A stretch of DNA of 64,000 bases from Sulfurimonas sp. CG01_land_8_20_14_3_00_36_23 (GTDB lineage Bacteria > Campylobacterota > Campylobacteria > Campylobacterales > Sulfurimonadaceae). The notes under the pieces are model-generated. The model searched no databases, was not told where the DNA came from, and saw nothing but the letters and a program-made list of their open reading frames with translations. Where the stretch lies: contig PETN01000037.1 in NCBI GenBank assembly GCA_002781365.1, positions 1 to 64,000 of the forward strand. The letters are read 5' to 3'. This document shows positions 56,285 to 64,000 of the stretch, one piece after another. Position 1 is the first letter of the stretch; every line of letters starts with the position of its first letter. A program made the position numbers and the translations under genes.

Positions 56285-57031
56285 TTAGTACTCAAAAGTA
56301 TAGATAAGAGAAGCTAATCCAGAGAAGATAAAAGTATCATTTACAATTGGACTATTTGCGGCTTCATTCGAGAGTTTATCAACTTTAAGATTGATAAAAG
56401 CAGAGAGCTCTTTTGTAAAAGGGTAGGTGATGTATGTTTGAAGACCATATTGTAAGCCTGCATTTGTTTGATAAGCTACTCTTGAAGGAGTTGCTTCATT
56501 CTCTTGTACACCATAATAGTAGTTGGTAAACTGAGATGACTGGTAGGTCAGTGTAGCACTAGGGTAGAGTGAAAAATCTCCAACTTTAAACTCGTACCCA
56601 AGCTCTGATTCGATAACCCAACTATTAGTGTTATTTAAAATGTCATTCATAGCCATTATCTCAAAGTAGGCTTTATCTGCTTTTAGACTAAAAGCTACAC
56701 CAGCTTCAAAGGAACTCTTTTTATCTTCCATTCCTGTAAGTGCGTTAGAGTCCGTACTTTTATAGCTGTATGGTCTTGGCTGTGTAGTTAGAGAAAGCCC
56801 CCAAGAGTAGTCATCATTTTTTTTACCTAAAAAGTACACTCCAAATCTCGTCCATCGAATATAAGCAATGCCATTGTCAAAAAAGAGAACAGGAGAGGGT
56901 GTTAGGATGGGCGAAACATCTTTATAGGGTTGTGTCTGCATCCATGGACCAAGACCAAGAGTGATTTTCTCTTTTTTATCCTCCGCAATAGCAGTAAAGA
57001 AAATTAAAATTAAAATAACTAGGTATTTCAT
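56285..57031 (-). CDS. MipA/OmpV family outer-membrane protein
   Basis: The 248-residue protein has a signal peptide (MKYLVILILIFFTAIA) and a beta-barrel with the MipA/OmpV pattern (LGLGPWMQ, SWGLSLTTQPRPY, a final LIYTFEY ending in an aromatic residue). E. coli MipA links to murein enzymes, and OmpV is an outer-membrane protein. Its start overlaps the mreC stop by four bases, which fits an envelope or shape role. Confidence 0.82.
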   Translation of the reverse strand: MKYLVILILIFFTAIAEDKKEKITLGLGPWMQTQPYKDVSPILTPSPVLFFDNGIAYIRWTRFGVYFLGKKNDDYSWGLSLTTQPRPYSYKSTDSNALTGMEDKKSSFEAGVAFSLKADKAYFEIMAMNDILNNTNSWVIESELGYEFKVGDFSLYPSATLTYQSSQFTNYYYGVQENEATPSRVAYQTNAGLQYGLQTYITYPFTKELSAFINLKVDKLSNEAANSPIVNDTFIFSGLASLIYTFEY

Positions 57032-57789
57032 CTGACGCTCCTTATTATATGAAAGTAGTTTGGATCATTCGCTTTGTAATAAGGCTCAATGATAGCATTT
57101 TGGTACCCTTGTGATTTTTTGACAGAGAGTACTTTCCCAACCTTTAACCCTTTAAAAAAGATTTTGTCAAGTCCAGAGGTAACAACTTCATCCCCAACTT
57201 CTACAGTAAACCATGCGGGAATAAATTTTACAACCAAATTGTGTCCATTGTTTCCATGTACAATTCCAGGTGCTAAGCCTGAACCAACATAAACAGCATA
57301 GGAACTTTTAATATCCCTATTTAAAAGAGCGAGTGGTTTTTTATCTTGTGAGATAACAATTCCAGCCACAAGCTCTTTATAGGTAAGCCCATAAATTTTA
57401 GTAGGGTCATAATCATCAATCTCAAGCCAAACTTGATTTAAGTCTCCAAATTTAGAGTAGGAGATAGTTCGTACAAGTTCAACTTTTGGATCTGTTCTTA
57501 ATTTTGAACTGTTCTCTTGAAAGAGGTCATTCACTTCTGAAGCTAACTGCTGCATTACAAGATGATTATTCTCATATTGGCTCAGTTGTTGTGTTAACTC
57601 TTCTATGTGTTTGGCTTGGAAAAAGTGCTTGTCAATTGTGTTTTCTACAAATTCACTTGCATTATGATAGGTGGACTTAATTTGATTAAGAGCTGAAGTT
57701 AAAGGGCCTTGAATCGTATTTGAAAAATAGAGTGCACCCAAAAAGAGTGCAAAAAAGATTGTAAAAAAGCTAAAGAGCTTTTTATTCAT
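57028..57789 (-). CDS. mreC: Rod shape-determining protein MreC
   Basis: MreC has one membrane helix (residues 6-24), a coiled coil (KHIEELTQQLSQYENNH region, residues 55-90) and the periplasmic beta domain (YGLTYKELVAGIVIS, GIVHGNNGHNLVV, VVTSGLDKIFFKGLKVG). It joins MreB to the periplasmic elongation machinery. It is translationally coupled to mreB (eight-base overlap). Confidence 0.94.
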   Translation of the reverse strand: MNKKLFSFFTIFFALFLGALYFSNTIQGPLTSALNQIKSTYHNASEFVENTIDKHFFQAKHIEELTQQLSQYENNHLVMQQLASEVNDLFQENSSKLRTDPKVELVRTISYSKFGDLNQVWLEIDDYDPTKIYGLTYKELVAGIVISQDKKPLALLNRDIKSSYAVYVGSGLAPGIVHGNNGHNLVVKFIPAWFTVEVGDEVVTSGLDKIFFKGLKVGKVLSVKKSQGYQNAIIEPYYKANDPNYFHIIRSVR

Positions 57790-58819
57790 TTTCGAAAAGT
57801 TCTTGTAGTAAATCTATCTCTTCAAGTGCTCTTCCTGTCCCTCTAGCAACTGCTAAAAGAGGTTCATCTGCAACAAAAACAGGGATTTTTACAATATTAG
57901 ATAAATATTTATCAAGTTGGCGAATTAAAGCCCCACCACCTGTTAGGATAATTCCATGGTTTACAATGTCTCCCGCTAAATCTGGTGGCATTTTTTCAAG
58001 TACATCTCTAAGTGCTTCTGAAATCTCTTTAAGAGGCTCTTTCATCGCTTCTCTTGCATCTTCACTTGTGAGTTCAACTGAACTTAAAAGTCCTTCAACT
58101 TGGTCACGCCCATTGACAACCATTGTTAACTCTTCATCAAGAGTCGCAGCAGTACCAATATTGATTTTAATCTCTTCAGCCGTGCGCTCTCCGATTAAAA
58201 GATTGTATTTTTTCTTTACATAATCTACGATAGCTTTATCGAGTTTGTCTCCAGCCGTACGAATTGATTTTGAAAGCACCAATCCACCAAGAGAAACAAC
58301 CCCGATTTCAGTTGTACCACCACCAATATCAACGACTAAATTTCCATGAGGCTCACGAATATCGATTCCAGCCCCAATTGCCGCTGCCATTGGCTCTTCA
58401 ATAAGAAAAACTTCACGAGCACCAGCACTTAGAGCTGACTCACGAACAGCTTTTCTCTCAACCTGTGTTAAACCATAAGGAACACAGATAATAATTCTTG
58501 GACTGATTAATGAACTACGACCATGCGCCTTTTCTATGAACTTTCTAATCATCTTTTCAGTCATGTCAAAGTCAGCAATAACTCCATCTCTCATAGGACG
58601 GATAGCTTTGATATTTCCAGGAGTTTTTCCAACCATATCTTTTGCTTCTTGTCCAACTGCTAAAACTCTCTGCACGCCATGTCTTTCAGTTTTTACTGCA
58701 ACAACAGAGGGCTCATTGATGATGATTCCTCTCCCTTTTGCAATTACGATTGTATTGGCAGTTCCTAAGTCAATGGATAAATCATTTGAGAAAAGACCTA
58801 TTAATTTATTAAATATCAT
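57782..58819 (-). CDS. mreB: Rod shape-determining protein MreB
   Basis: Actin-like filament protein guiding lateral wall growth. The phosphate loops are SIDLGTANTIVIAKG and VVDIGGGTTEIGVVSLGG, with the adenosine motif GIILTGGGALIRQLDKYL. At 345 residues it has normal length. It is ten bases after clpX, in the order clpX-mreB-mreC also found in C. jejuni. Confidence 0.97.
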   Translation of the reverse strand: MIFNKLIGLFSNDLSIDLGTANTIVIAKGRGIIINEPSVVAVKTERHGVQRVLAVGQEAKDMVGKTPGNIKAIRPMRDGVIADFDMTEKMIRKFIEKAHGRSSLISPRIIICVPYGLTQVERKAVRESALSAGAREVFLIEEPMAAAIGAGIDIREPHGNLVVDIGGGTTEIGVVSLGGLVLSKSIRTAGDKLDKAIVDYVKKKYNLLIGERTAEEIKINIGTAATLDEELTMVVNGRDQVEGLLSSVELTSEDAREAMKEPLKEISEALRDVLEKMPPDLAGDIVNHGIILTGGGALIRQLDKYLSNIVKIPVFVADEPLLAVARGTGRALEEIDLLQELFENE

Positions 58820-58828
58820 TTTTTTGCC

Positions 58829-60067
58829 TTATGCTGTTTTTTTTGTAGATTTTTTGATGTACACTGGCTTCTCACCATTCTCAATTACCTCTTTGGTAAT
58901 TAAAACCTCATAGCCGCTGTACTCTGGGAGTTCATACATAATATCTATCATATTCTCTTCTAAAATAGCACGAAGTCCACGCGCCCCTGTTTTTCTTACA
59001 AGTGCTTTTTTTGCGATACTAAGAAGTGCTTCCTCTTCAAAGTTTAACTCAACTTCATCTATGGAAAATAGTTTTTTATACTGTTTTACAAGTGAGTTTT
59101 TTGGTTCTGTAAGGATTCGAACCATATCATGCTCATTGATTTCATTTAACGATGCAATAATTGGTAATCTACCAACGAGCTCAGGGATGAGTCCGTAAGA
59201 GACTAAATCATCTGGTTCAACCATATCAAAAGTAGGTTTTTGCTCATCTTTGGTCTTCTTCTCATGCCCAAAGCCTAAGACATTGTTTCCTTGCTTTCTT
59301 TTTAATATCTCTTCGAGACCATCAAAAGCGCCACCACAGATGAAGAGAATATTTGTTGTGTCTATAGAAGTAAACTCTTGATTAGGGTGTTTTCTTCCAC
59401 CTTTTGGTGGAATGTTTACGTGCGCACCCTCAATGATTTTAAGAAGTGCTTGTTGCACACCTTCTCCTGAAACATCACGCGTGATAGAGCGGTTTTCACT
59501 CATGCGTGAAACTTTATCTACTTCATCTATAAAAACGATCCCTTGCTGTGCTCTCTCAATATCTCCATCTGCAGCTTGTAAAAGTTTTGTAAGAATGTTT
59601 TCAACATCCTCTCCAACATATCCAGCTTCCGTTAGGCTTGTTGCATCTGCAATAGCAATAGGTACATTTAAAACTCTTGCAATTGTTTGTGCCAGAAGTG
59701 TCTTACCACTTCCCGTTGGACCTATGAGGAGTACATTTGATTTTGATATCTCTGTATCATCATCTGAAACATTTTTAGTCTTGAAAATTCTTTTATAGTG
59801 GTTATAGACTGCCACACTTAAAAGTTTTCTAGCTCTCTCTTGACCGATGATGTATTCACCTAAAAATGCATCTAACTCTTTAGGTGTCATAAGTTTGGTT
59901 ACAGTATCAACAAGCTCTTGTGTCTCATGGCTCTGCGGCTCATCACCAAACATGATTTTATAAGCAGAAGTTACACAGTTCTTACAGATATAAACAGCAT
60001 TTCCAGCTATTAAAGGGTTTGCATCGCTTTCGCTTGCATCACAAAAACTACAGTGTCTATGAATCAT
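58829..60067 (-). CDS. clpX: ATP-dependent Clp protease ATP-binding subunit ClpX
   Basis: ClpX unfolds substrates for ClpP. The N-terminal zinc domain is CSFCDASES...CKNC, Walker A is [11 protein letters not shown], Walker B is VFIDEVDKV, and the pore and Arg-finger regions are [10 protein letters not shown] and LVGRLPIIA. The ClpP-docking loop reads NVLGFGHEK (IGF-type). It has 412 residues and overlaps lpxA by four bases. Confidence 0.97.
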   Translation of the reverse strand: MIHRHCSFCDASESDANPLIAGNAVYICKNCVTSAYKIMFGDEPQSHETQELVDTVTKLMTPKELDAFLGEYIIGQERARKLLSVAVYNHYKRIFKTKNVSDDDTEISKSNVLLIGPTGSGKTLLAQTIARVLNVPIAIADATSLTEAGYVGEDVENILTKLLQAADGDIERAQQGIVFIDEVDKVSRMSENRSITRDVSGEGVQQALLKIIEGAHVNIPPKGGRKHPNQEFTSIDTTNILFICGGAFDGLEEILKRKQGNNVLGFGHEKKTKDEQKPTFDMVEPDDLVSYGLIPELVGRLPIIASLNEINEHDMVRILTEPKNSLVKQYKKLFSIDEVELNFEEEALLSIAKKALVRKTGARGLRAILEENMIDIMYELPEYSGYEVLITKEVIENGEKPVYIKKSTKKTA

Positions 60068-60855
60068 ACATTTTTCCTCTCATATGGAATCCCACGTTTT
60101 GTTTTGAGTATAAAGTTACAAAGGTTTTGAACATGATGATTCTGAGTTTTTTCAAGGAGTTCATTTGCCACATCTTTAAGTGGTTTCCCAGATTCAAAAA
60201 GTTCTTTATAGGCATGTTTAAGCTCATCTATCTCCTCTCTTTTGAGGTTTCGTCTTAAGCCTGTTAAGTTAAGTCCGCGAAGATATGCACGATTTCCCTC
60301 AGCCATGCAGTATGGTGGTACATCTTGCGCGAGTGCAGAAGCACCTGCTATCATTGCATAATCACCGATATGCACAAACTGGTGGATAGGTGTCATGCCG
60401 CCAATAACAGCATAATCTCCCATTTCCACATGCCCAGCTAAAGTTGCAGCATTTGCAAGGATACAGTGGTTTCCGATGAGAACATCATGACCGATATGCA
60501 CATAACCCATAAAAAGATTGTGTGAACCAATAATAGTCTTTCCACCGCCACCTTTTGTACCAGGGTTAAAGAGTGTAAACTCTCTTATTTTATTGTTGTC
60601 ACCTATGATAAGTTCAACATCTTCACCCGCAAATTTCAGATCTTGAGGAACTGAACCGATTACGGCATGTGAAAATATATGGTTGTTTTTACCAATGGTT
60701 GTTTTCCCATAGATGGATGTGTTTTGGTCGATGACCGTTCCATCCCCTATAGTCGTTTGTGAAGAGATTAAGCAATAAGGACCTATCTCTACATTTTTTC
60801 CAATAATGGCGCCCTTTTCTATAATAGCTAAAGGGGAAATTTTACTATTTGGCAT
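60064..60855 (-). CDS. lpxA: UDP-N-acetylglucosamine acyltransferase
   Basis: LpxA starts lipid A synthesis. Hexapeptide repeats form a left-handed helix ([27 protein letters not shown]), with the catalytic His in [13 protein letters not shown] and the C-terminal helical part. I take the ATG giving [10 protein letters not shown] (263 residues), preceded by TGAGG; an upstream in-frame GTG is less likely. It lies between fabZ and clpX. One exact uptake-like site reads HVEMG. Confidence 0.95.
   Translation of the reverse strand: MPNSKISPLAIIEKGAIIGKNVEIGPYCLISSQTTIGDGTVIDQNTSIYGKTTIGKNNHIFSHAVIGSVPQDLKFAGEDVELIIGDNNKIREFTLFNPGTKGGGGKTIIGSHNLFMGYVHIGHDVLIGNHCILANAATLAGHVEMGDYAVIGGMTPIHQFVHIGDYAMIAGASALAQDVPPYCMAEGNRAYLRGLNLTGLRRNLKREEIDELKHAYKELFESGKPLKDVANELLEKTQNHHVQNLCNFILKTKRGIPYERKNV
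60423..60434 (-). repeat. Uptake-like 12-mer, copy 18
   Basis: Exact copy in lpxA, read as GHVEM. Confidence 0.9.
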
Positions 60856-60907
60856 TGTTCGCCTCACTCTGTTGAACTGTAGTTCTTGTACGCAATATTT
60901 TACCTTT

Positions 60908-61357
60908 TTACTTATCTACAATCATAGCTTTTAATTCAGCCTGAGAAACGAGTACATCATCTACATAAGCTTTTCCATCAAGCATCCAGATAGAACCTTT
61001 GCGTTTTATAACACTGATACGGTACTCTAATCTGTCTCCTGGTCTCACAGGTGAACGGAATTTTGCTTTGTCGATGCTCATGAAGTAAACTACTTTGTTC
61101 GCAGCTTCCTCTTCTGTCATATCATCCATGCTTTTAAATGCAAGAATTCCGCCAGCTTGGGCCATTCCTTCGAGTATCATAACGCCTGGATAAATTGGGT
61201 GACCTGGAAAATGTCCTTGAAAAATATTGTCACCAATTGTTACATTTTTAAAACCTACAAGTGTTTCGTTTTTTACAATATCCGTAACACGGTCTAAGAG
61301 TAAAAAAGGGTATCTGTGAGGTATGATTTTTTGTATTTCCATAACATCCATAATCAT
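60908..61357 (-). CDS. fabZ: 3-hydroxyacyl-ACP dehydratase FabZ
   Basis: The 149-residue hot-dog-fold enzyme dehydrates hydroxyacyl-ACP in fatty acid synthesis. The catalytic His is in [13 protein letters not shown] and the Glu in [20 protein letters not shown]. Three Met codons lie in the first six residues; the first has AAGGCG upstream and is kept. It heads the fabZ-lpxA-clpX-mreB-mreC run. Confidence 0.96.
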   Translation of the reverse strand: MIMDVMEIQKIIPHRYPFLLLDRVTDIVKNETLVGFKNVTIGDNIFQGHFPGHPIYPGVMILEGMAQAGGILAFKSMDDMTEEEAANKVVYFMSIDKAKFRSPVRPGDRLEYRISVIKRKGSIWMLDGKAYVDDVLVSQAELKAMIVDK

Positions 61358-61406
61358 GAGTATTTCGCCTTATATAATAATTTGGGCTATTTTATCTAAA
61401 CAAATA

Positions 61407-62489
61407 TTAGATTATGATTATTTTCTCTTTTGTGTCTTCATAAGTTTTTGCATCGAGGTGGATTGTTAGTTTGGCATCGCTCAAAGTCTCCATGACAATG
61501 AGAGGAGTTAAATCGTAATTTCCACATGCCAAAGATGCTCTTATCTTTAACTCCTCTTCAAAGTTTGGAGGGTTGTAAATAAGCTCATTAAGATTTTTGT
61601 AGAGTTTTCCACATGCCAAGTTAAAAGTCTCAAGCGTGATAAATTTTATCTCTTCACGGTTAAAGTAGTGAATATTTGAAGCTTCAAACTCTATACGTCC
61701 TTGCGCCTGTTTTCTTGGGAGCGTGGAGTAGGAGAGGGCATAGGCAGGAATCGTTTTATTTTTCCCCTCAGTGACTTTAAAGCTGAGTTGACGGTAGTTT
61801 AAAAACTTCTGTTTTATTATCTTATAGGCTATATTTTTATCTTCTAGCTCCATGCGATATTTGTACATCTCTAGCCTCTCCTCAATGGAAGCGGGTAAGA
61901 TTTTGCCAGAGAGAGGCGAGAACATCTCATCCATCACTCTGTGTTGCTGCTCTCTTTGCATCGTCAGACCAAAAATACATCCGCAGTAGTCCTGACGGTA
62001 GAGCTGTTGCTCTTTTGTGACGCGGCTTTGGTCTTGTGTTCCGCCACCTGAGCGATAATCGACGGCTATAAATTCAAGCCCATGCTTTTTGTGAAAAGTA
62101 TCTCCAGCTTTTTTTAACTGCTCTTGAGATTTGAGTGGGCTAACGAGGAGGGTTGTTGTCATCTTGGTCTCACCTAGTTCAAGGGCTTTATGGGCACTTA
62201 CATCAAAGCGTTTGTCAAAACAGACTTCACATCTTGCACCTTTTTCTGGCTCTTTTTCTAACCCTTTGACAGCCTGCATCCAAGCCTCAAAATCGTATTC
62301 GCCTTCAAGTAAATCTATACCTAGTTTTTTACAACTTCTTTGCACATCAAGATAGCGGAGTTGGTACTCTGAATAGGGGTGAATATTGGGGTCATAAAAA
62401 AAACCAGTAAGTTTTTCTTGGGGATAATCGTGTTGGAGTTTTTCTAAAAAAAAGTGCGAATCAACGCTACAACAGATATGTACTAAGAT
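61407..62489 (-). CDS. queH: Epoxyqueuosine reductase QueH-like, apparent AUC start
   Basis: QueH reduces epoxyqueuosine to queuosine in tRNA. Signatures: VHICCSVDS at the N-terminus, RCEVCFDKRF, DYRSGGGTQ, and YCGCIFGL. The first canonical start in frame is GTG at 62345, which would lose the HxCC motif. The frame runs upstream without a stop to ATC (62489-62487), six bases after AAGGA, and gives (I)LVHICCSVDSHFFL, where relatives begin with Met. So either AUC is used or the start is mutated. The protein is longer (about 360) than minimal QueH. Two exact uptake-like sites lie in the C-terminal part. Confidence 0.8.
   Translation of the reverse strand: MLVHICCSVDSHFFLEKLQHDYPQEKLTGFFYDPNIHPYSEYQLRYLDVQRSCKKLGIDLLEGEYDFEAWMQAVKGLEKEPEKGARCEVCFDKRFDVSAHKALELGETKMTTTLLVSPLKSQEQLKKAGDTFHKKHGLEFIAVDYRSGGGTQDQSRVTKEQQLYRQDYCGCIFGLTMQREQQHRVMDEMFSPLSGKILPASIEERLEMYKYRMELEDKNIAYKIIKQKFLNYRQLSFKVTEGKNKTIPAYALSYSTLPRKQAQGRIEFEASNIHYFNREEIKFITLETFNLACGKLYKNLNELIYNPPNFEEELKIRASLACGNYDLTPLIVMETLSDAKLTIHLDAKTYEDTKEKIIII
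61519..61530 (-). repeat. Uptake-like 12-mer, copy 19
   Basis: Exact copy in queH, read as LACGN. Confidence 0.9.
61606..61617 (-). repeat. Uptake-like 12-mer, copy 20
   Basis: Exact copy in queH, read as LACGK. Confidence 0.9.
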
Positions 62490-62504
62490 GTTTTTTCCTT
62501 AAGG

Positions 62505-62516
62505 TTTCCACATGCC
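62505..62516 (-). repeat. Uptake-like 12-mer, copy 21
   Basis: Exact intergenic copy between the cyclophilin gene and queH; one arm of the hairpin described separately. Confidence 0.9.
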
Positions 62517-62544
62517 AAGAGTCTCTCTTCTTGGCATGTGCAAA
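62505..62544 (-). terminator. Hairpin made of an inverted pair of uptake-like motifs
   Basis: Arms 62505-62520 and 62529-62544 are 16-base inverted repeats with one mismatch and an 8-base loop. The left arm is an exact motif and the right arm has one change (GGCATGTGCAAA). It begins seven bases past the cyclophilin stop. On the minus strand there is no long T run after it, so termination efficiency is uncertain. Confidence 0.7.
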
Positions 62545-62550
62545 GAGCGC

Positions 62551-63054
62551 TTATTTCTCTTCTAAAATCTCAATGCTCTTGATAGCATCTTGACCTTTGA
62601 TGCTATCTAAAACATCAAAACTCTCTTTGTCATCGAGCTCAATCGCACCAAAAACTGTGTGAACGCCATCTAAGTGAGGCGTGTCAGCAAAACAGATGAA
62701 AAATTGACTTCCACCTGTATTTGGTCCAGCGTGAGCCATAGAGAGTGTCCCACGACGATGACGAGAAGAGTTAAGTGCAGTTTCACATGGGATAGACCAA
62801 TCAGGACCGCCTGTTCCAGTTCCGTGCGGACAACCACCTTGTGCCATAAAACCTGGAATTACACGATGAAAACTTAAATCATTGTAAAAACCTGTATTTG
62901 CTAAGTGTGCAAAGTTTGCAACTGTATTTGGAGTTTCATCACCAAAAAGTTTAATCCAAATAACACCTTTTGCAGTGGTTACTTTAGCCCATTTGAATTT
63001 TGCTATCTCTTCTGTAGTTATGTCGTATGTTTTTAATTTGTTTCTTCCAAACAT
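62551..63054 (-). CDS. Cyclophilin-type peptidyl-prolyl isomerase
   Basis: A 167-residue cytosolic cyclophilin without signal peptide. Family blocks: FHRVIPGFMAQGG (with the catalytic Arg), GTLSMAHAGPNTGGSQFFICF and HLDGVHTVFG. It catalyses proline cis-trans isomerisation. It is followed by the motif-pair hairpin and then queH. Confidence 0.95.
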   Translation of the reverse strand: MFGRNKLKTYDITTEEIAKFKWAKVTTAKGVIWIKLFGDETPNTVANFAHLANTGFYNDLSFHRVIPGFMAQGGCPHGTGTGGPDWSIPCETALNSSRHRRGTLSMAHAGPNTGGSQFFICFADTPHLDGVHTVFGAIELDDKESFDVLDSIKGQDAIKSIEILEEK

Positions 63055-63164
63055 TGCTATTCCTTTGTAATAATTCTGAAATTATAGTAACTTATTCTTA
63101 AGGAAGTTTTTGAAACTTTACCCATTAATAAAAGCTAAACAATTAAAATGATATTGTTCACAAA

Positions 63165-64000
63165 ATGAAAAGTATCACATCACGCATCGAATCTTATTTG
63201 TTACGACGGCTAAGACCCATGACGATAAACAAAGCAAATATATTCACAACTCTGTTTGTTCTTATATTTACTGTTATCTTCGCTTATCTACTCATTCAAG
63301 AAAATTATCATGATTATGAGAGAACGCTTATTTCTCAACAAAAAGTGCATGAGAGTAAAGAGACAAGTGATAAATATTATGCAGAGACGCAAAAAAAGTT
63401 AAATACTCTTTTGATTAAAAATACGATTGCTATCTCTACGCTGGCATTTATTCTCTTCTCCATTATGCTCGCTCTATATAAAATCTTTTATACCCTTATT
63501 CAAAGAGATATCCAAACATTTTTAGATTTTTTCAAAGGCAATGCTTATCACGAAAGTGTCTTAAATCCACATGCCATATTTTTTAAAGAGTTTAAAGTAA
63601 TGGTAGGGCATGCAAATGAGATGGTTGAAACGATTAACATGCAAAAAAGAACGCTTGAAGAGATGAATCTAGGACTCGAAGATAGGATAAAAGCAAAAAC
63701 TTCCGACTTGATTTTAATCAATAAAAACTTAGAAAAAGAGAAGACTTTTTCACAGGATTTACTCAACTCTCAAAAGGAGTTTTTAAAATATACGGTGCAT
63801 GAAACAAACACTCCTCTGAGTGTTATCCTCACAAGTATTGAACTCTATGTGATGCAAAATAAAAAAGATAGACAGCTCTCAAAGATAGAGGCTGCCGCAA
63901 AAAATATCTTTAATATTTATGATGATTTGAGTTACTTGGTAAAAAAAGATCAGGTAGTTTATCCTAAAATGGCTATCAACCTTGGGGAGTTTTTAACTTC
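63165..64000 (+). CDS. Sensor histidine kinase, partial (runs off the window)
   Basis: The frame is open from the ATG (MKSITSRIESYLLRRL) to the last base, 278 codons. Two membrane helices (about residues 30-48 and 90-112) flank a short periplasmic segment. A long coiled coil follows (KTSDLILINKNLEKEKTF), then an H-box-like motif TVHETNTPLSVILTS with the phospho-accepting His about residue 210. The catalytic domain lies beyond the window. A 10-base uptake core is at 63566-63575. Confidence 0.85.
   Translation, partial: MKSITSRIESYLLRRLRPMTINKANIFTTLFVLIFTVIFAYLLIQENYHDYERTLISQQKVHESKETSDKYYAETQKKLNTLLIKNTIAISTLAFILFSIMLALYKIFYTLIQRDIQTFLDFFKGNAYHESVLNPHAIFFKEFKVMVGHANEMVETINMQKRTLEEMNLGLEDRIKAKTSDLILINKNLEKEKTFSQDLLNSQKEFLKYTVHETNTPLSVILTSIELYVMQNKKDRQLSKIEAAAKNIFNIYDDLSYLVKKDQVVYPKMAINLGEFLT

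Overview
The window is a chromosomal segment of a free-living member of the Campylobacterota, most like the Sulfurimonas group. The basis is the low G+C content, the protein sequences (PglB, fused IspDF, UPF0323, futalosine-pathway MqnE) and gene order. The run yajC-secD-secF-small membrane protein-leuS-lptE-folC-csd-type M23-ccmA-mfd matches the order I recall from Helicobacter pylori. The runs ispDF-HP1021/Cj1608-type regulator-sat-like-pgpA and fabZ-lpxA-clpX-mreB-mreC-...-carB match Campylobacter jejuni. No tRNA, rRNA, IS element, prophage or CRISPR array was recognised. Genus is inferred, not proven.

Layout. 0-5 kb: outer-membrane protein, TRIC channel, gamma carbonic anhydrase, lnt, hemF. 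4.7-7.6 kb: yajC-secDF with a strong terminator. 7.6-7.83 kb: a promoter and a structured leader ahead of a small membrane protein and leuS. 10.6-19 kb: lptE, a diguanylate cyclase, folC, cell-shape genes (M23 peptidase plus bactofilin), mfd, ymdB. 19-25.5 kb: a two-component system, a mini-repressor, dnaX and an EAL-CBS-GGDEF protein. 25.5-31.5 kb: murI, rho, pgpA, a divergent ATP-sulfurylase homologue, an atypical response regulator, ispDF. 31.6-34.3 kb: thiC, mrp. 34.4-36.3 kb: a haem-sensor diguanylate cyclase split by a frameshift. 36.3-40.7 kb: glmS, glnD. 40.7-43.8 kb: a three-gene cassette (ABM domain, class II aldolase, LsrK-type kinase). 43.8-50 kb: mqnE, glycosyltransferase, pglB, galU, pgi and a relic of a Wzz gene. 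50.3-62.5 kb: minus-strand genes for GspS-like ligase, UPF0323, Sua5-like protein, carB, mipA, mreCB, clpX, lpxA, fabZ, queH, cyclophilin. A partial histidine kinase runs off the right end.

The most striking signal is not a gene. The 12-mer GGCATGTGGAAA occurs 21 times exactly (11 on +, 10 on -) in 64 kb, where far less than one copy is expected. Eight further copies share the 10-base core. Copies lie in coding DNA in five of six reading frames, cluster in linkers and poorly conserved genes, carry AT-rich flanks, and once form an inverted pair that makes an intergenic hairpin after the cyclophilin gene. This is the behaviour of DNA uptake sequences in Neisseria and Pasteurellaceae. I know of no such sequence described for Campylobacterota.

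Other points worth checking are the structured leader before leuS, the LsrK-like cassette without Lsr transporter genes, an apparent AUC start codon for queH, an A10 run in dnaX whose slippage would truncate the protein at once, and the frameshifted haem-sensor cyclase.
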